From contig NZ_FXWM01000002.1 of the NCBI RefSeq assembly GCF_900177675.1, forward strand, positions 248,001 through 312,000: DNA of 64,000 bases, read 5' to 3'. This document shows positions 24,818 to 33,265 of the stretch, one piece after another. The DNA comes from Bacillus sp. OV166 (GTDB lineage Bacteria > Bacillota > Bacilli > Bacillales > Cytobacillaceae). The position numbers and the translations under genes are program-made. The notes beneath the pieces are model-generated. The model saw nothing but the letters and a program-made list of their open reading frames with translations, was not told the DNA's origin and searched no databases. The first letter of the stretch is position 1; the number at the start of each line of letters is the position of its first letter.

Positions 24818-25152
24818 ATGAACTTAGATGGGGTTAGCAAACATCTATTAATTTGCAATGGGAAAACATGCACGAAAAATGGAGCAGAAGAAGTAACGAG
24901 ACCATTAGGGGAGAAGTGATAAACTTAGAGCTGCAAAAGGAGATTCACACAACAAAAACATTTTGTAACGGCCAATGCAAGCATGGTCCAATCGCGGTTC
25001 TATATCCACAAGGAACCTGGTATAAAGAAATGAATAAAACAAAAAGTGAAGAACTAATTCGTCAATTGAAAGAAAACGACAATGTTCATTTAGGCTCTGA
25101 ACTTTATTACCATGATGGTAAAACATTTAAGAATCATGAGAGTGAACTGTAA
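24818..25152 (+). pseudogene. thioredoxin-like [2Fe-2S] ferredoxin, frameshifted
   Basis: After AAGGGG, ATG at 24818 reads MNLDGVSKHLLICNGKTCTK, then NGAEEVTR and stops at 24919. One base over the protein continues as IRGEVINLELQKEIHTTKTF, CNGQCKHGPIAVLYPQG to 25152. Joined, the pieces form a (2Fe-2S) ferredoxin of the thioredoxin-like type: CNGKTC in the first part and CNGQC in the second carry the four cluster cysteines. A single-base indel near 24897 breaks it. As written neither half holds all four ligands. Confidence 0.7.
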
Positions 25153-25170
25153 CATCTTATTTCTTTCTCG

Positions 25171-25205
25171 AAAAAGCGTTTCTGTATAACAGGACGCTTT
25201 TCTAC
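25171..25205 (+). terminator. terminator ending the copper cluster
   Basis: AAAAAGCGT and ACGCTTTT form the stem; T-rich tail. Confidence 0.7.
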
Positions 25206-25333
25206 TGTAATAAGTGTCGACGGTATATGAAAATTCGATCATTGTGAATATAACCGAAAATAAGACGGAATGGGAGTTTGGAGGAAATAGAACCGTTGTA
25301 GCACATAAAAATTATAAGGTTTTGGTTGTGCAT

Positions 25334-25385
25334 GACGTGAAAGCAAACGTCAAATATACCCGATTTTAAATGAATTGATTGCTTT
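25334..25385. repeat. 52-bp block repeated at 32872, copy A
   Basis: ACGTGAAAGCAAACGTCAAA then TATACCCGATTTTAAATGAA matches 32872-32913 with a few changes. The group II intron begins right after this block. Confidence 0.6.
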
Positions 25386-26146
25386 CCTCGAGTAAGAACT
25401 GGCCATTCGCTCGTAGCGAGTCTTGGAGGGCTAAAGGTAACTTTAGTCTTTAAGCGTAGACAGTTAGGTGGAGCAGCCGTCAAGGCTGAAAATCTTATGG
25501 AGTGAAAGTCTCCTGTCATCAATTGACCGATTCGGATGACTAGCATATCCAATGAATGGTAACTAGGAGGAGCCGTGTGCATTAATAGTGCAAGCAAGGT
25601 TCTGTGAGGGTTGCGCCTTGAAAGCTCAAGGAATACATACGACTTGAGATAGTCGTCTAGATAATGCTTAGCCAGCAGTCTTGTACCGAGTCTTGCGTGG
25701 TACACGGTAACGTGTACTGCGAAGCGTAGACAGGAAGATGGCAGGCCGGAATAAAGTGAAAAGGATAATTAGTCCCGAAATTAAACGTGATGTGGAGTAG
25801 CCGACCTTTTCTCTCAATGGGGAAGGCAACAATGAAATAACCGCTATAGGCAAGGGTATTATCGTTACTCCCGGGATTCGTACCTACGGCATGTCATCAA
25901 TGGATTCCTTTGGGAACAAGGGAGATCCAATAAACTTCTATAACATATAGATAAGAATTCAACAAGCCCACAAAGCAAGGAGAATTCGATGGTTTATTGG
26001 AAGTCTTACTAACTGATAGTACTCTGAGATAGGGAGAGCCTATTACATGGGGAAGCGGTTAGCGGAAATTGAATCAATCTAAGGAAACATGAGCTTCATT
26101 CAATGGAAGATTTCGGTCCTTAATTCAAAGTAAGGAGAAACCAATC

Positions 26147-27466
26147 ATGACAACAGGATTAGAGAGAATAGCAGTAAAAGCTCAACAAGATGAAAAACTA
26201 CAATTTACATCATTAGCACATCACATTACAAAAGAGTTGATTTGGACTAGTTTAAACCATATGCCAAAGAACACTTCACCTGGCATTGATGGTACCTCAA
26301 GGGATATGGCTATAATTGAGTTTGAAAATTGGGTTGGAGATATGATGAATTCAATCTACAGACATAGCTATAAACCTCCAGCAGTAAGAAGGGTCTGGAT
26401 ACCTAAACCTGGGAAAGTAGAAAAACGACCGATCGGAGTACCTTCGGTGGCAGATAGAGCTTTACAAAGAAGTACAGCAACGGTACTTTCATCAATTTAT
26501 GAACAAGACTTTCTAAATTGTTCATACGGTGGTAGGCCAAATAGGGGAGCACATAATGCCTTAGCTACCCTTAATGAGATTATTTCAGGGAAGAAAGTTA
26601 GCTGGGTGCTGGAAGCCGACCTGAAGAACTTCTTTGGAACCTTAGACCATGATTGGATAATTAAATTCGTGCAACATAGGATTGGTGATCCTAGAATTAT
26701 TAGTCTGATTAAAAGATGGTTAAAAGCAGGTGTAATGGAAGGTAAGGATATTTATGCCAGTGAAACTGGAACACCGCAAGGTGGTTCAATTAGTGTACTA
26801 TTAAGTAACATTTATCTTCACTATGTATTGGATTTGTGGTTTGAGAAAGCAATAAAACCAAGACTCAAAGGAGAGTCATATCTAATAAGATATATCGATG
26901 ATTTTGTAGTGTGTTTTCAATATCGTTCAGATGCAATAAGGTTTGGGAAAGTCCTTGTGAAAAGATTAAGGAAATTCTCATTAGAGCTTGAACCTAATAA
27001 GACTAGGTTAGTAGAGTTTGGACGGTTTGCCAGTAAACATGCCCTGCAAAAAGGAAAGAAATTAGAAACGATCTATTTCCTAGGTTTTACACATTATTGT
27101 ACAAAAAACCGTAAGGGTAATTTCATGGTAGGTAGGAAAACCGAGAAGACCAGATTTAAGCGAAGTGTAAATAAAATCCAAGAAGTACTTCGTACTATCA
27201 GACATTGGTCTATAAAAGACCAAGTTGAGAAGATAAATCAAATTCTTAGAGGTCATTACAATTACTATGGTATGGCTGGCAATCTTCGGTCAATAACAAA
27301 AATCTATAAAATTACGGAACGTTATTGGAGAAGAATGTTAAGTAGTAGAAGCCAAAAGAGCTATATAACGTGGGAAAAGTTCAATAAGATTAAGTCGTTT
27401 TTTCCTCTAAAGCGTCCTAAACTTTCAATTCCATTTTCGGAATTAAAAATGTACGCGAAACTGTGA
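26147..27466 (+). CDS. ltrA: group II intron reverse transcriptase/maturase
   Basis: 439 residues. RT blocks are clear: WIPKPGKVEKRPIGVPSVAD, EADLKNFFGTLDHDW, TPQGGSISVLLSNIYLHYVL and the catalytic YIDDFVVCF. Then the thumb/domain X (GIIM maturase: LRGHYNYYGMAGNLRSITKI). No C-terminal HNH endonuclease domain, as in bacterial C- or related classes. It would promote splicing of its own intron and copy it into new DNA sites. AAGGAG lies before the ATG. The frame is intact, so the element may be active. Confidence 0.92.
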   Translation: MTTGLERIAVKAQQDEKLQFTSLAHHITKELIWTSLNHMPKNTSPGIDGTSRDMAIIEFENWVGDMMNSIYRHSYKPPAVRRVWIPKPGKVEKRPIGVPSVADRALQRSTATVLSSIYEQDFLNCSYGGRPNRGAHNALATLNEIISGKKVSWVLEADLKNFFGTLDHDWIIKFVQHRIGDPRIISLIKRWLKAGVMEGKDIYASETGTPQGGSISVLLSNIYLHYVLDLWFEKAIKPRLKGESYLIRYIDDFVVCFQYRSDAIRFGKVLVKRLRKFSLELEPNKTRLVEFGRFASKHALQKGKKLETIYFLGFTHYCTKNRKGNFMVGRKTEKTRFKRSVNKIQEVLRTIRHWSIKDQVEKINQILRGHYNYYGMAGNLRSITKIYKITERYWRRMLSSRSQKSYITWEKFNKIKSFFPLKRPKLSIPFSELKMYAKL

Positions 27467-27477
27467 AGCAATTTCTG

Positions 27478-27513
27478 AAGAGCCCGGTGCGGGAAATCCG
27501 CACGCCGGGTTCT
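27478..27513 (+). ncRNA. group II intron domain V
   Basis: AGAGCCCGGTGCGGGAAATC then CGCACGCCGGGTTCT folds into the 34-nt catalytic hairpin with AGC triad and GAAA tetraloop-like cap. Confidence 0.9.
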
Positions 27514-27828
27514 GTGGGGGTTTGAGTCGCCAATTGGGCAACTTTTCTACCCGGAGGGTGGAGTACAATCTACCGCAAGGTAGAAAGGCTCCCTTCTACT
27601 CGACTAGTGGAAGAACAGGAGGAAAATATAATTTTTTAATGTCGTAATTTACAACTATTGAGCACATTTTAGAGTGGTCTATTCGGCAATAATTAAAGAA
27701 AACTTTACGACTTTTTAATCTAAACTAAAAAAATAAAGGCTAGAATTAACGTAAGTAACCGGATGTAATACCTGAAAAAAATAAATTAAGGAAAGACAAA
27801 TATTATTCATAATGGAAGGATGATATTT

Positions 27829-27981
27829 ATGTATATTTCCTATAAAAACTTTCAAGGCGGAATTAATAATTTGGTGGTAGTAGAAAGCAATGGAGTGGTT
27901 ACAACAAGTATAAAAGATACGGAAACAGCTATAAGAACCCATAAAAGAAAATTAAAACGATTAAAGGCTAAACAAAAGTGA
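27829..27981 (+). CDS. hypothetical 50-aa basic protein
   Basis: MYISYKNFQGGINNLVVVES is followed by a strongly basic C-terminus (HKRKLKRLKAKQK). GGAAGGATG gives a ribosome site. I do not recognise it. The basic tail suggests nucleic-acid binding, which is only an inference. Confidence 0.5.
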   Translation: MYISYKNFQGGINNLVVVESNGVVTTSIKDTETAIRTHKRKLKRLKAKQK

Positions 27982-28479
27982 ACAAAACGAACATAATGTG
28001 CAATAGAAGAAATAGAGCTTGTTCAACTCGGGTGCATTAGTTTACTAAATAAGTAAGAAATTCATCTTAGCAAAGGTGGTTTTTTTACTTTGGGGAAATT
28101 TAGTTTGAAGGATTAAAACAAAAAGGTAATTTAAGATTGGTATAAGGAGTCGGCCTTTTTTAGTTTTTATATTTCGACATTTTTCTGCATTCTAAGAAGT
28201 GTAACAAAATACATAAGAGATTAGAATCATAAAAAGTTTGTTGATTTTATTGACTTTGCCAGTCATTACCGTTGCTAGTGAGTATATTAATTTTTGTTAA
28301 GTTGAGAATTTGTCAAATCTTGACCTTTTTTTTAGCTTTAATCACTTTCATTTTATTTGTAAAATAAAAAAAAGTTAAAAAACATTTATAGGGATAACTA
28401 AATGAAATTGGATTTATTAGAGAAGTGGAATGAACAAAAAGTGAGAATTATTAGAATTATATAAAGGAGATAGAACAAA
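27982..28479. other. intergenic with a left repeat unit
   Basis: 28017-28052 (CTTGTTCAACTCGGGTGCAT then TAGTTTACTAAATAAG) is a left unit of the interspersed repeat. The rest is AT-rich and holds no gene I can support. Confidence 0.45.
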
Positions 28480-28614
28480 ATGTACAAGTATACAATCTAT
28501 GTAACACATAAAGGTAAAGTTTATCAAACCAACGTAATAGCTACCAAAAACCAAACAGAACATGAAGTTTATCGTATAGCAAAAGAACAAGTTCTGAAAC
28601 AATGGGCAAATTAA
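28480..28614 (+). CDS. BA3454-like small stress protein
   Basis: 44 residues: MYKYTIYVTHKGKVYQTNVI then an Asn/Glu-rich turn and a helix VYRIAKEQVLKQWAN. The beta-beta-alpha plan and the ending EQVxxQWA fit the small BA3454 family of Bacillus stress-response proteins as I remember it. AAAGGAGATAG is a strong ribosome site. Function unknown. Confidence 0.5.
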   Translation: MYKYTIYVTHKGKVYQTNVIATKNQTEHEVYRIAKEQVLKQWAN

Positions 28615-28779
28615 ATACGGATCCTGGGATTAAAAGGATTTCGAATGGAACTTCCACTTGAAGAATAGATTTTGGATAGCTTCCTTTACTTGAATATCCC
28701 GCTGCCAATAGCGGCTTTGGAGGATTTTATGAAGAATATTAATTATATATAAATTATAATAAGAGGAGATGGTGGGTTT

Positions 28780-28938
28780 ATGAAGAATACTAATAACCTT
28801 ACTATAGAGGAGTTGGAAAGACGTATTGCTCATTTTGAGGATCGTCTTACGGATTTTATTATTACCGAGGAACAAAGAGAGTTAATCAAAGAAAGGTTAA
28901 GGGAACTAAAGAACGCTAAAGAGCGCAAGGCTTCCTAA
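28780..28938 (+). CDS. hypothetical 52-aa coiled-coil protein
   Basis: Highly charged single helix: LTIEELERRIAHFEDRLTDF followed by ITEEQRELIKERLRELKNAK. RBS AGAGGAG and a terminator at 28970-29006 mark it as a true gene. Size and charge resemble small Bacillus cytosolic helical proteins. A short frame at 28730 (MKNINYI) starts with the same sequence and may be a duplicated start. Function unknown. Confidence 0.55.
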   Translation: MKNTNNLTIEELERRIAHFEDRLTDFIITEEQRELIKERLRELKNAKERKAS

Positions 28939-28969
28939 ACTTTTTAAATAAAATAATACATATAAATTA

Positions 28970-29006
28970 AAGAGCATTATCTTTTTAAGATAGATGCTCT
29001 TTTTTG
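28970..29006 (+). terminator. intrinsic terminator
   Basis: AAGAGCATTATCTT and AAGATAGATGCTCTT form a stem, followed by TTTTTG. Confidence 0.8.
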
Positions 29007-29472
29007 TAACCGCATTTTATTAACCTAGTCTATACCTCTCTGACTCGCACCATGCGTCTGGGTTTTGATAGTGCTGAACATTAGCGTTCAAACCAAAGAA
29101 AGAACATGTTGAGGTGGGTTTATGTTTGATTGAATTTATTCTCATTTCGTAAATACTTGGTTCTTTCTTTTTCTAGTGAGGGGCGGATTCGTAATAAAAT
29201 GGGCTACTTATCTGTATTTTTTATTTAAGAAATCAAAGAAACAAGATGGTTCGTAAAATTGCCTTAAAGTACCTTAACGTAATGCACCTTGCTTGAATAT
29301 CCATCCAAGTATTGCTTCCTTATACTTTTTAACTAAGCATATAAAATATACATTATATTCATTTAAACTACCAAAATCATATGTTGTACTCATTGTATAA
29401 TGTTTATTTTTAGCTCAATTTTGTATGATTTTTATGTGGTTAAACTCGGCATATAATTGAAGAGGTTAAAAG
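29007..29472. other. intergenic, nothing recognised
   Basis: No frame with a ribosome site and protein-like composition, and no strong hairpin. Confidence 0.4.
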
Positions 29473-29568
29473 ATGATAGAAGAGCCAATCTGCAGAAAAA
29501 GAACAAGTCGTCCAGAACCATTATTTCCCATCGGAATGATATTCTTATTTTTGTTATCCAGCTGCTAA
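29473..29568 (+). CDS. hypothetical 31-aa peptide
   Basis: MIEEPICRKRTSRPEPLFPI then GMIFLFLLSSC: a basic head and a hydrophobic tail ending in Cys. GAAGAGG lies upstream and a strong terminator (29604-29640) follows, which supports a transcript. Function unknown. Confidence 0.4.
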   Translation: MIEEPICRKRTSRPEPLFPIGMIFLFLLSSC

Positions 29569-29603
29569 GTATCTAACAAAATTCCAATATATGAGAATAA
29601 AAT

Positions 29604-29640
29604 AAAAGGCCACCCATTTTTAAATGGTGGCTTTGTTTTT
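29604..29640 (+). terminator. intrinsic terminator
   Basis: AAAGGCCACCCAT and ATGGTGGCTTT form a stem followed by GTTTTT. Confidence 0.8.
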
Positions 29641-29641
29641 C

Positions 29642-29898
29642 GACGTTTTCTTTCACAATGTGCACAATATTCGAAGTGTTCTTTAAACTCAACTTTGATA
29701 TCAGACAAATTCCTACGGCAAACGTCTCTTCTTTATCTTTAATAAAACATTACATATAAAAAGTGTTATACTTTTTAATTAAAAAAATTAGAGGTGGGTC
29801 CATGAAACTTAAATACTTTATACATCGGATTGCTGCGTTGGATATCAAAACCTTTTAAAAGACCGTTAGTAAGTTCCATGTGTAATCATCCCCCTGAT
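29642..29898. other. possible coding remnants
   Basis: On the minus strand a frame with CRRNLSDIKVEFKEHF and CAHCERKRR crosses the terminator and has no start. On the plus strand ATG at 29801 gives MKLKYFIHRIAALDIKTF and stops. Neither can be assigned. Confidence 0.3.
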
Positions 29899-30375
29899 TT
29901 ATAAATAAATTTGATAACCAACATAACAAAGATATACGACTAAAACGGTGAAAAATCCTTGTTCAATTGCACCGCCGGTACGAATTCCGCCAGGTATACC
30001 TATATCGATTTTTAAAGGCCATAAAAACTTAATTCCTTGTTTTGTAAGCATATCCAGAGCCATATGACTGAACATTCCCAGCAAGATACCGAATTCAAGA
30101 TCTTTAGGCCAGAAAGTCTGCTGAAATAAGAAGAATGCTAAAACTAAAAACAAAAGACTATGAGTAAAGGAACGATGACCGAATACCTTGCTGATTATAT
30201 TATCAATCAACGGTACCTTTCGGCCAATCGATGAACCGGTGTGGTCGATATCCGGAATTAAAGCACCAAGAGCTAAACTACCAAAAAAAAGAGCTTCATG
30301 GCCAACGGCTCCTCCCAAGTTTAAATATAGAGCGCCAGCTGCTAAGCCCCCAACAATATGTGTTTTCCCTTCCAT
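29899..30375 (-). CDS. YdjM-like membrane-bound metal-dependent hydrolase (DUF457)
   Basis: 158 residues with four hydrophobic segments. GKTHIVGGLAAG at the start, LIPDIDHTGSSIGRK, and GHRSFTHSLLFL hold the His/Asp residues conserved in the YdjM/LexA-binding-type membrane hydrolase family; MALDMLTKQGIKFLWP is the typical end of the third block. The family is named from predicted zinc-dependent hydrolase motifs; the substrate is not known. ATG follows a good AGGGGAGAAACATGG-type site. It is alone. Confidence 0.8.
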   Translation of the reverse strand: MEGKTHIVGGLAAGALYLNLGGAVGHEALFFGSLALGALIPDIDHTGSSIGRKVPLIDNIISKVFGHRSFTHSLLFLVLAFFLFQQTFWPKDLEFGILLGMFSHMALDMLTKQGIKFLWPLKIDIGIPGGIRTGGAIEQGFFTVLVVYLCYVGYQIYL

Positions 30376-31192
30376 GTTTCTCCCCTATTCTTTTCATCCA
30401 CAAATGAAATAGCTTGATCACCTTTTGTCCAATACACAATACGGAATAAATTCATTATAAATAATCCTTTATTCATCAACTTCTCCAGTTCCCATGCAAA
30501 CAGGACAAACCAATATTAAACGGAAAACAAAAAGAGAGGAAAGAGGAGTTCGACCCAACTTCCCTAAATAAGGTTAGACTTTTTCACCTTAGGAATCCAT
30601 TTTTTTAAAGTATTCATCGACTTGCTGACTAAAAAAGTCTTTTAGATTAGATTTTCCTACTTAGAAATCCGCTTTTTTACTTGTTAAACTTATCGCTACA
30701 TTTGCATTTGTCAAGAATTCGACTAATGAACCAGCCATATGATCGTTTCATAATCTTCATCGGCAATAAATATTGTATTTCTTGCATTGGATTATGTATA
30801 CACCCACTTGATCGGTTTGATAGGGGTACAGACAGCAAAACAGAAAAATTGTACGTTAAGGCTGAAAGCCTTGATATAAAAGGGTTCCAATAATGACCGT
30901 TTTTGGTGCTTGAATAAGCGAAGTCTTATAAGACCTAAAATCAGTTAATTTATAGCACCAAAACTCATTACCAAAACCAAAGCTCCAATTATTAAGGCTA
31001 AATACATTTTTGGTAAGATCTTAGTGTACACATAACAAGCAATTTTCTTATTTTAATTTGCTTACCGTACAAAATTTCCGAAATGTTGGCGAGACCCCTG
31101 ATAAAAATAAATTTATCATCCGACCCCAATACTGATGTGGTCCGGAACGTTTTTCCGATAGATTGGGATAATTATCACATTATCTCTTTAAA
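30376..31192. other. long intergenic stretch
   Basis: No intact gene. On the minus strand a frame ending at 30473 reads VCPVCMGTGEVDE, a CxxCxGxG-like scrap with no start. 30570-30680 holds T-rich hairpin-prone DNA. Nothing else is supported. Confidence 0.35.
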
Positions 31193-31203
31193 TGTGTTAT
31201 ACA
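31193..31203. promoter_or_regulatory. CcpN-type site 1
   Basis: TGTGTTATACA fits the CcpN consensus TRTGHYATAYW at every position. It lies just upstream of the SR1 -35 box. Confidence 0.7.
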
Positions 31204-31211
31204 ATTTATTA

Positions 31212-31240
31212 TTGACAAACCAAATGTGACATACTATTAT
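31212..31240 (+). promoter_or_regulatory. SR1 promoter
   Basis: -35 TTGACA (31212-31217), 17-base spacer, -10 TATTAT (31235-31240). The spacer contains the second CcpN-type site, so binding there would block RNA polymerase. Confidence 0.7.
31225..31235. promoter_or_regulatory. CcpN-type site 2
   Basis: TGTGACATACT fits TRTGHYATAYW exactly and overlaps the -10 box. Confidence 0.7.
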
Positions 31241-31324
31241 AATATTAACAAATAAAAAACGCTTACATTTTAAGAAATTAGAATTGTCTATCTTATAAAA
31301 TTCAAACAAAAGGGAGTTTTTATA

Positions 31325-31447
31325 ATGGGAACTATCATTTGCCAAAGTTGCAATAACACAATTGATCATTTTGAGAATGAGAAAGTATCAACTTTATACG
31401 GACAATGCACTTGCTGTGATAAAAAACAAAAGAAGACTTCTAAATAA
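31325..31447 (+). CDS. sr1P: GapA-binding peptide SR1P
   Basis: 40 residues: MGTIICQSCNNTIDHFENEK then VSTLYGQCTCC and a Lys-rich tail. The start MGTIICQxCNxTIDHFExEK is diagnostic of SR1P. The two cysteine pairs (CQSC, CTCC) suggest zinc binding. In B. subtilis SR1P binds the glycolytic enzyme GapA and promotes its interaction with RNase J1. AAAGGGAG gives the ribosome site. The coding frame sits within the SR1 RNA. Confidence 0.93.
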   Translation: MGTIICQSCNNTIDHFENEKVSTLYGQCTCCDKKQKKTSK

Positions 31448-31465
31448 TTCAAACATAAATCAATA

Positions 31466-31508
31466 CTATAAAAGCCGTTCTCAAATGTTGAGAACGGCTT
31501 TTATAGTT
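31466..31508 (+). terminator. SR1 terminator
   Basis: ATAAAAGCCGTTCTCAA and TTGAGAACGGCTTTTAT form a perfect 17-bp stem with a short loop. Confidence 0.9.
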
Positions 31509-31510
31509 AA

Positions 31511-31887
31511 AATCATTAATATATGGTATTTTTTCTCAGGATAATAACCAAATATGTAACTTTTGAGTCTATTTTGTTATGCTCTTTTTTTGGCTTTTTG
31601 AATTTTCATGGGAGTGAAAATATTTTTGTTTTTTATTACATAATTGATTTCACTTTAATACTTCTAATCGGTAAATAAGCCTTGATATAACTTGGAAGGG
31701 GAGATCCACTGTTCAAGTTGACTTTGATTTAACTTTTTGAGAGAAAACCTCCGTCCAAATAACGTAAAAAAATCCTTGCCTGGACTTCATGATGCTTTCA
31801 AAAGTTACAAGTTAACTTTAATGGGTGGGGAAAGATCCAAGCTATTTTTTAGTTAATGGGTCAAAAAATATTTTTGTCCCTAATAAT
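31511..31887. other. intergenic, nothing recognised
   Basis: AT-rich DNA between SR1 and the GNAT gene; no gene or strong hairpin seen. Confidence 0.4.
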
Positions 31888-31927
31888 TATTGAATAAAAA
31901 TGTGTAGTATTGTATATTTATTCAATA
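31888..31927. promoter_or_regulatory. ARG-box-like palindrome
   Basis: TATTGAATAAA (31888-31898) and TTTATTCAATA (31917-31927) are perfect inverted copies and resemble ArgR/AhrC boxes (CATGAATAAAAATTCAAG type). They flank TGTGTAGTATTGTATA, where a promoter would lie, 24 bases before the GNAT start. Confidence 0.55.
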
Positions 31928-31950
31928 GTTATTGAAAAAGGAGATACAGA

Positions 31951-32406
31951 ATGGATATTTATCATGCAGTGACAAGTGATGTTAAAGATATTTATGATTT
32001 AATCCAAATTTATGCTAAAAAAGGAATCGTATTGCCTCGTACGTATTTATCACTCTATCAACATTTACAATGTTTGTATGTTATGAAAGAGGATAATATT
32101 ATACTAGGGGTTGCAGGATTACATGTTTTAGGACAGGACCTGGCAGAGATACGATCTTTGGTTGTTTCTCCCGATTATGCTGGAAAAGGTATTGGTCGCA
32201 AATTAGTTAATCGTATTATAAGTGATGCACCGAAACTTGGAATTAGCCGTGTAATGTCTTTCACATACGAAACAGAGTTTTTCAAAAAATGTGGTTTTAA
32301 GATCGTAGCAAAGGAGACTTTGCCTGAAAAAGTGTGGGTGGATTGTATGAATTGTCCTAAGTTGGATTGCTGTGATGAAGTCGCAATGATTAAGTATGTT
32401 GGGTAA
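31951..32406 (+). CDS. GNAT acetyltransferase, short ArgA-type N-acetylglutamate synthase-like
   Basis: 151 residues. GNAT core: IILGVAGLHVLGQDLAEIRS, LVVSPDYAGKGIGRKLVNRI (acetyl-CoA motif AGKGIG), then a C-terminal block FFKKCGFKIVAKETLPEKVW followed by DCMNCPKLDCCDEVAMIKYV with four closely spaced cysteines. That ending is shared with short, stand-alone N-acetylglutamate synthase-like proteins. They would acetylate glutamate at the first step of arginine synthesis. The ARG-box-like palindrome upstream supports this. AAAAGGAGAT is the ribosome site. A general GNAT role remains possible. Confidence 0.72.
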   Translation: MDIYHAVTSDVKDIYDLIQIYAKKGIVLPRTYLSLYQHLQCLYVMKEDNIILGVAGLHVLGQDLAEIRSLVVSPDYAGKGIGRKLVNRIISDAPKLGISRVMSFTYETEFFKKCGFKIVAKETLPEKVWVDCMNCPKLDCCDEVAMIKYVG

Positions 32407-32464
32407 GGTGTCAGATAGGTTGCATACAGTGATATTAAACTTGGCAGTTTATAAGAGAAATAGG

Positions 32465-32493
32465 AATGGCGCCATTATGTGGTGCCATTTTCT
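32465..32493 (+). terminator. terminator after the GNAT gene
   Basis: AATGGCGCC and GGTGCCATT (one G-U pair) with TTTCTT behind. Confidence 0.7.
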
Positions 32494-32696
32494 TCGGTGT
32501 TTAGGAAATGATAAATTTTAGATTTGTAATCACAATACGACGTGCGAGAAAAGACCCAAGTAAATAATCGCCACTTGGGCCGTGATTTAAGTCGAGTTAC
32601 CTATTTTGTTGAAAGATAAGAAAGTATAAAATTTCGACTTTGAGAATTGTCCAGCGCCAGCGCCTATCTAGACTCAATACAGCCATTTAAATCCGA

Positions 32697-32862
32697 TTAT
32701 TCTATAAGATAATGATTAATGGTCTGTTCTTTTATCCATTGTTGTACCTTAAATAATCGGAGGTCGAAGGCCATTTGAAATAGACCAGTCAGACGATATT
32801 GGAAGAAGTCATTTTTTTTTTGAGTTTCTTGAGTGCTTCCACATAAGAAGAAAGACCAAGCT
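32697..32862 (-). pseudogene. C-terminal gene fragment, unidentified
   Basis: Minus strand reads GLSSYVEALKKLKKK, then after a one-base slip in a run of ten A the protein continues DFFQYRLTGLFQMAFDLRLF and KVQQWIKEQTINHYLIE to a stop at 32697. It looks like the tail of a real protein (possibly a transposase) cut on its N-terminal side at the repeat at 32872. No family assigned. Confidence 0.4.
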
Positions 32863-32871
32863 TACGTGAAA

Positions 32872-32913
32872 GCAAACGTCATATATACCCGATTTTAAAT
32901 GAATGGATTGCTT
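32872..32913. repeat. 52-bp block, copy B
   Basis: ACGTGAAAGCAAACGTCATA then TATACCCGATTTTAAATGAA, matching 25334-25385 beside the group II intron. Confidence 0.6.
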
Positions 32914-33002
32914 TTGTGGTCAAAAGTGTTTGACCTGAAAGGATAGAGGTTGGGCTTTGCACACTTATTGATAAAGTAATAGCAAATATATAACTATAAG
33001 AA

Positions 33003-33056
33003 AAATTTCTGAAAATTCAATTTAAACTTGAAGTTGTAAGCGCTTTCTATTATAAT
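33003..33056 (+). promoter_or_regulatory. promoter with CodY-like box and cre site
   Basis: AAATTTCTGAAAATT (33003-33017) matches the CodY consensus AATTTTCWGAAAATT at 14 of 15 positions. Then -35 TTGAAG (33029-33034), 16-base spacer, -10 TATAAT (33051-33056). Inside the spacer TGTAAGCGCTTTCT (33035-33048) is a perfect cre for CcpA. No protein gene follows; a structured RNA does. Confidence 0.65.
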
Positions 33057-33062
33057 AAATAG

Positions 33063-33262
33063 TGGGTTGGATGGCATGCGTGGCCGTCAGCGTATCTGGC
33101 GTAGGTGGGGCCGATACTAGGGACAGATGTAGATTGTCCTTATAATAAAATACTTAAATGTTCGTTAAATATGTGGAAAATGGGTGAAGGAGAATAATAA
33201 GAAAAACTTCATATCAATAATACGTACTGGATCGATTAAATCGCTATCCAGTTTTTTATTGG
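33063..33262 (+). ncRNA. candidate CcpA/CodY-controlled small RNA
   Basis: About 200 nt from the promoter to a terminator. It holds the GTATC/GATAC stem with loop GCGTAGGTGGGGC (33092-33117) shared with 16150-16177. The terminator is ACTGGAT-CGATT-AAA-TCG-CT-ATCCAGT plus TTTTTTATT (33226-33260). No frame with a start and ribosome site covers it. I cannot match it to a named RNA from memory. Confidence 0.5.
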
Positions 33263-33265
33263 GAA

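Larger units (their letters stand above)
25387..27603 (+). mobile_element. group II intron (boundaries approximate)
   Basis: A 760-base highly structured 5' part (ribozyme domains I-III) precedes the maturase gene, and domains V and VI follow it. Domain V is unmistakable at 27478-27513; domain VI contains CTACCGCAAGGTAG and the 3' end is probably CTTCTACTCGAC at 27603. The 5' end is not certain: no clear GTGYG start is seen and I place it after CCTCGAG near 25386. A second stretch at 25572-25610 (GAGCCGTGTGC ... AAGGTTCTGTGAGGG) resembles a degenerate domain V. Confidence 0.75.
31247..31508 (+). ncRNA. sr1: SR1 dual-function small RNA
   Basis: Transcript predicted from the promoter to the terminator at 31466-31508, about 260 nt, containing the SR1P frame. 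In B. subtilis SR1 base-pairs with ahrC mRNA and also encodes SR1P. Two CcpN-type sites at the promoter predict repression under glycolytic conditions. The start base is approximate. Confidence 0.8.
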
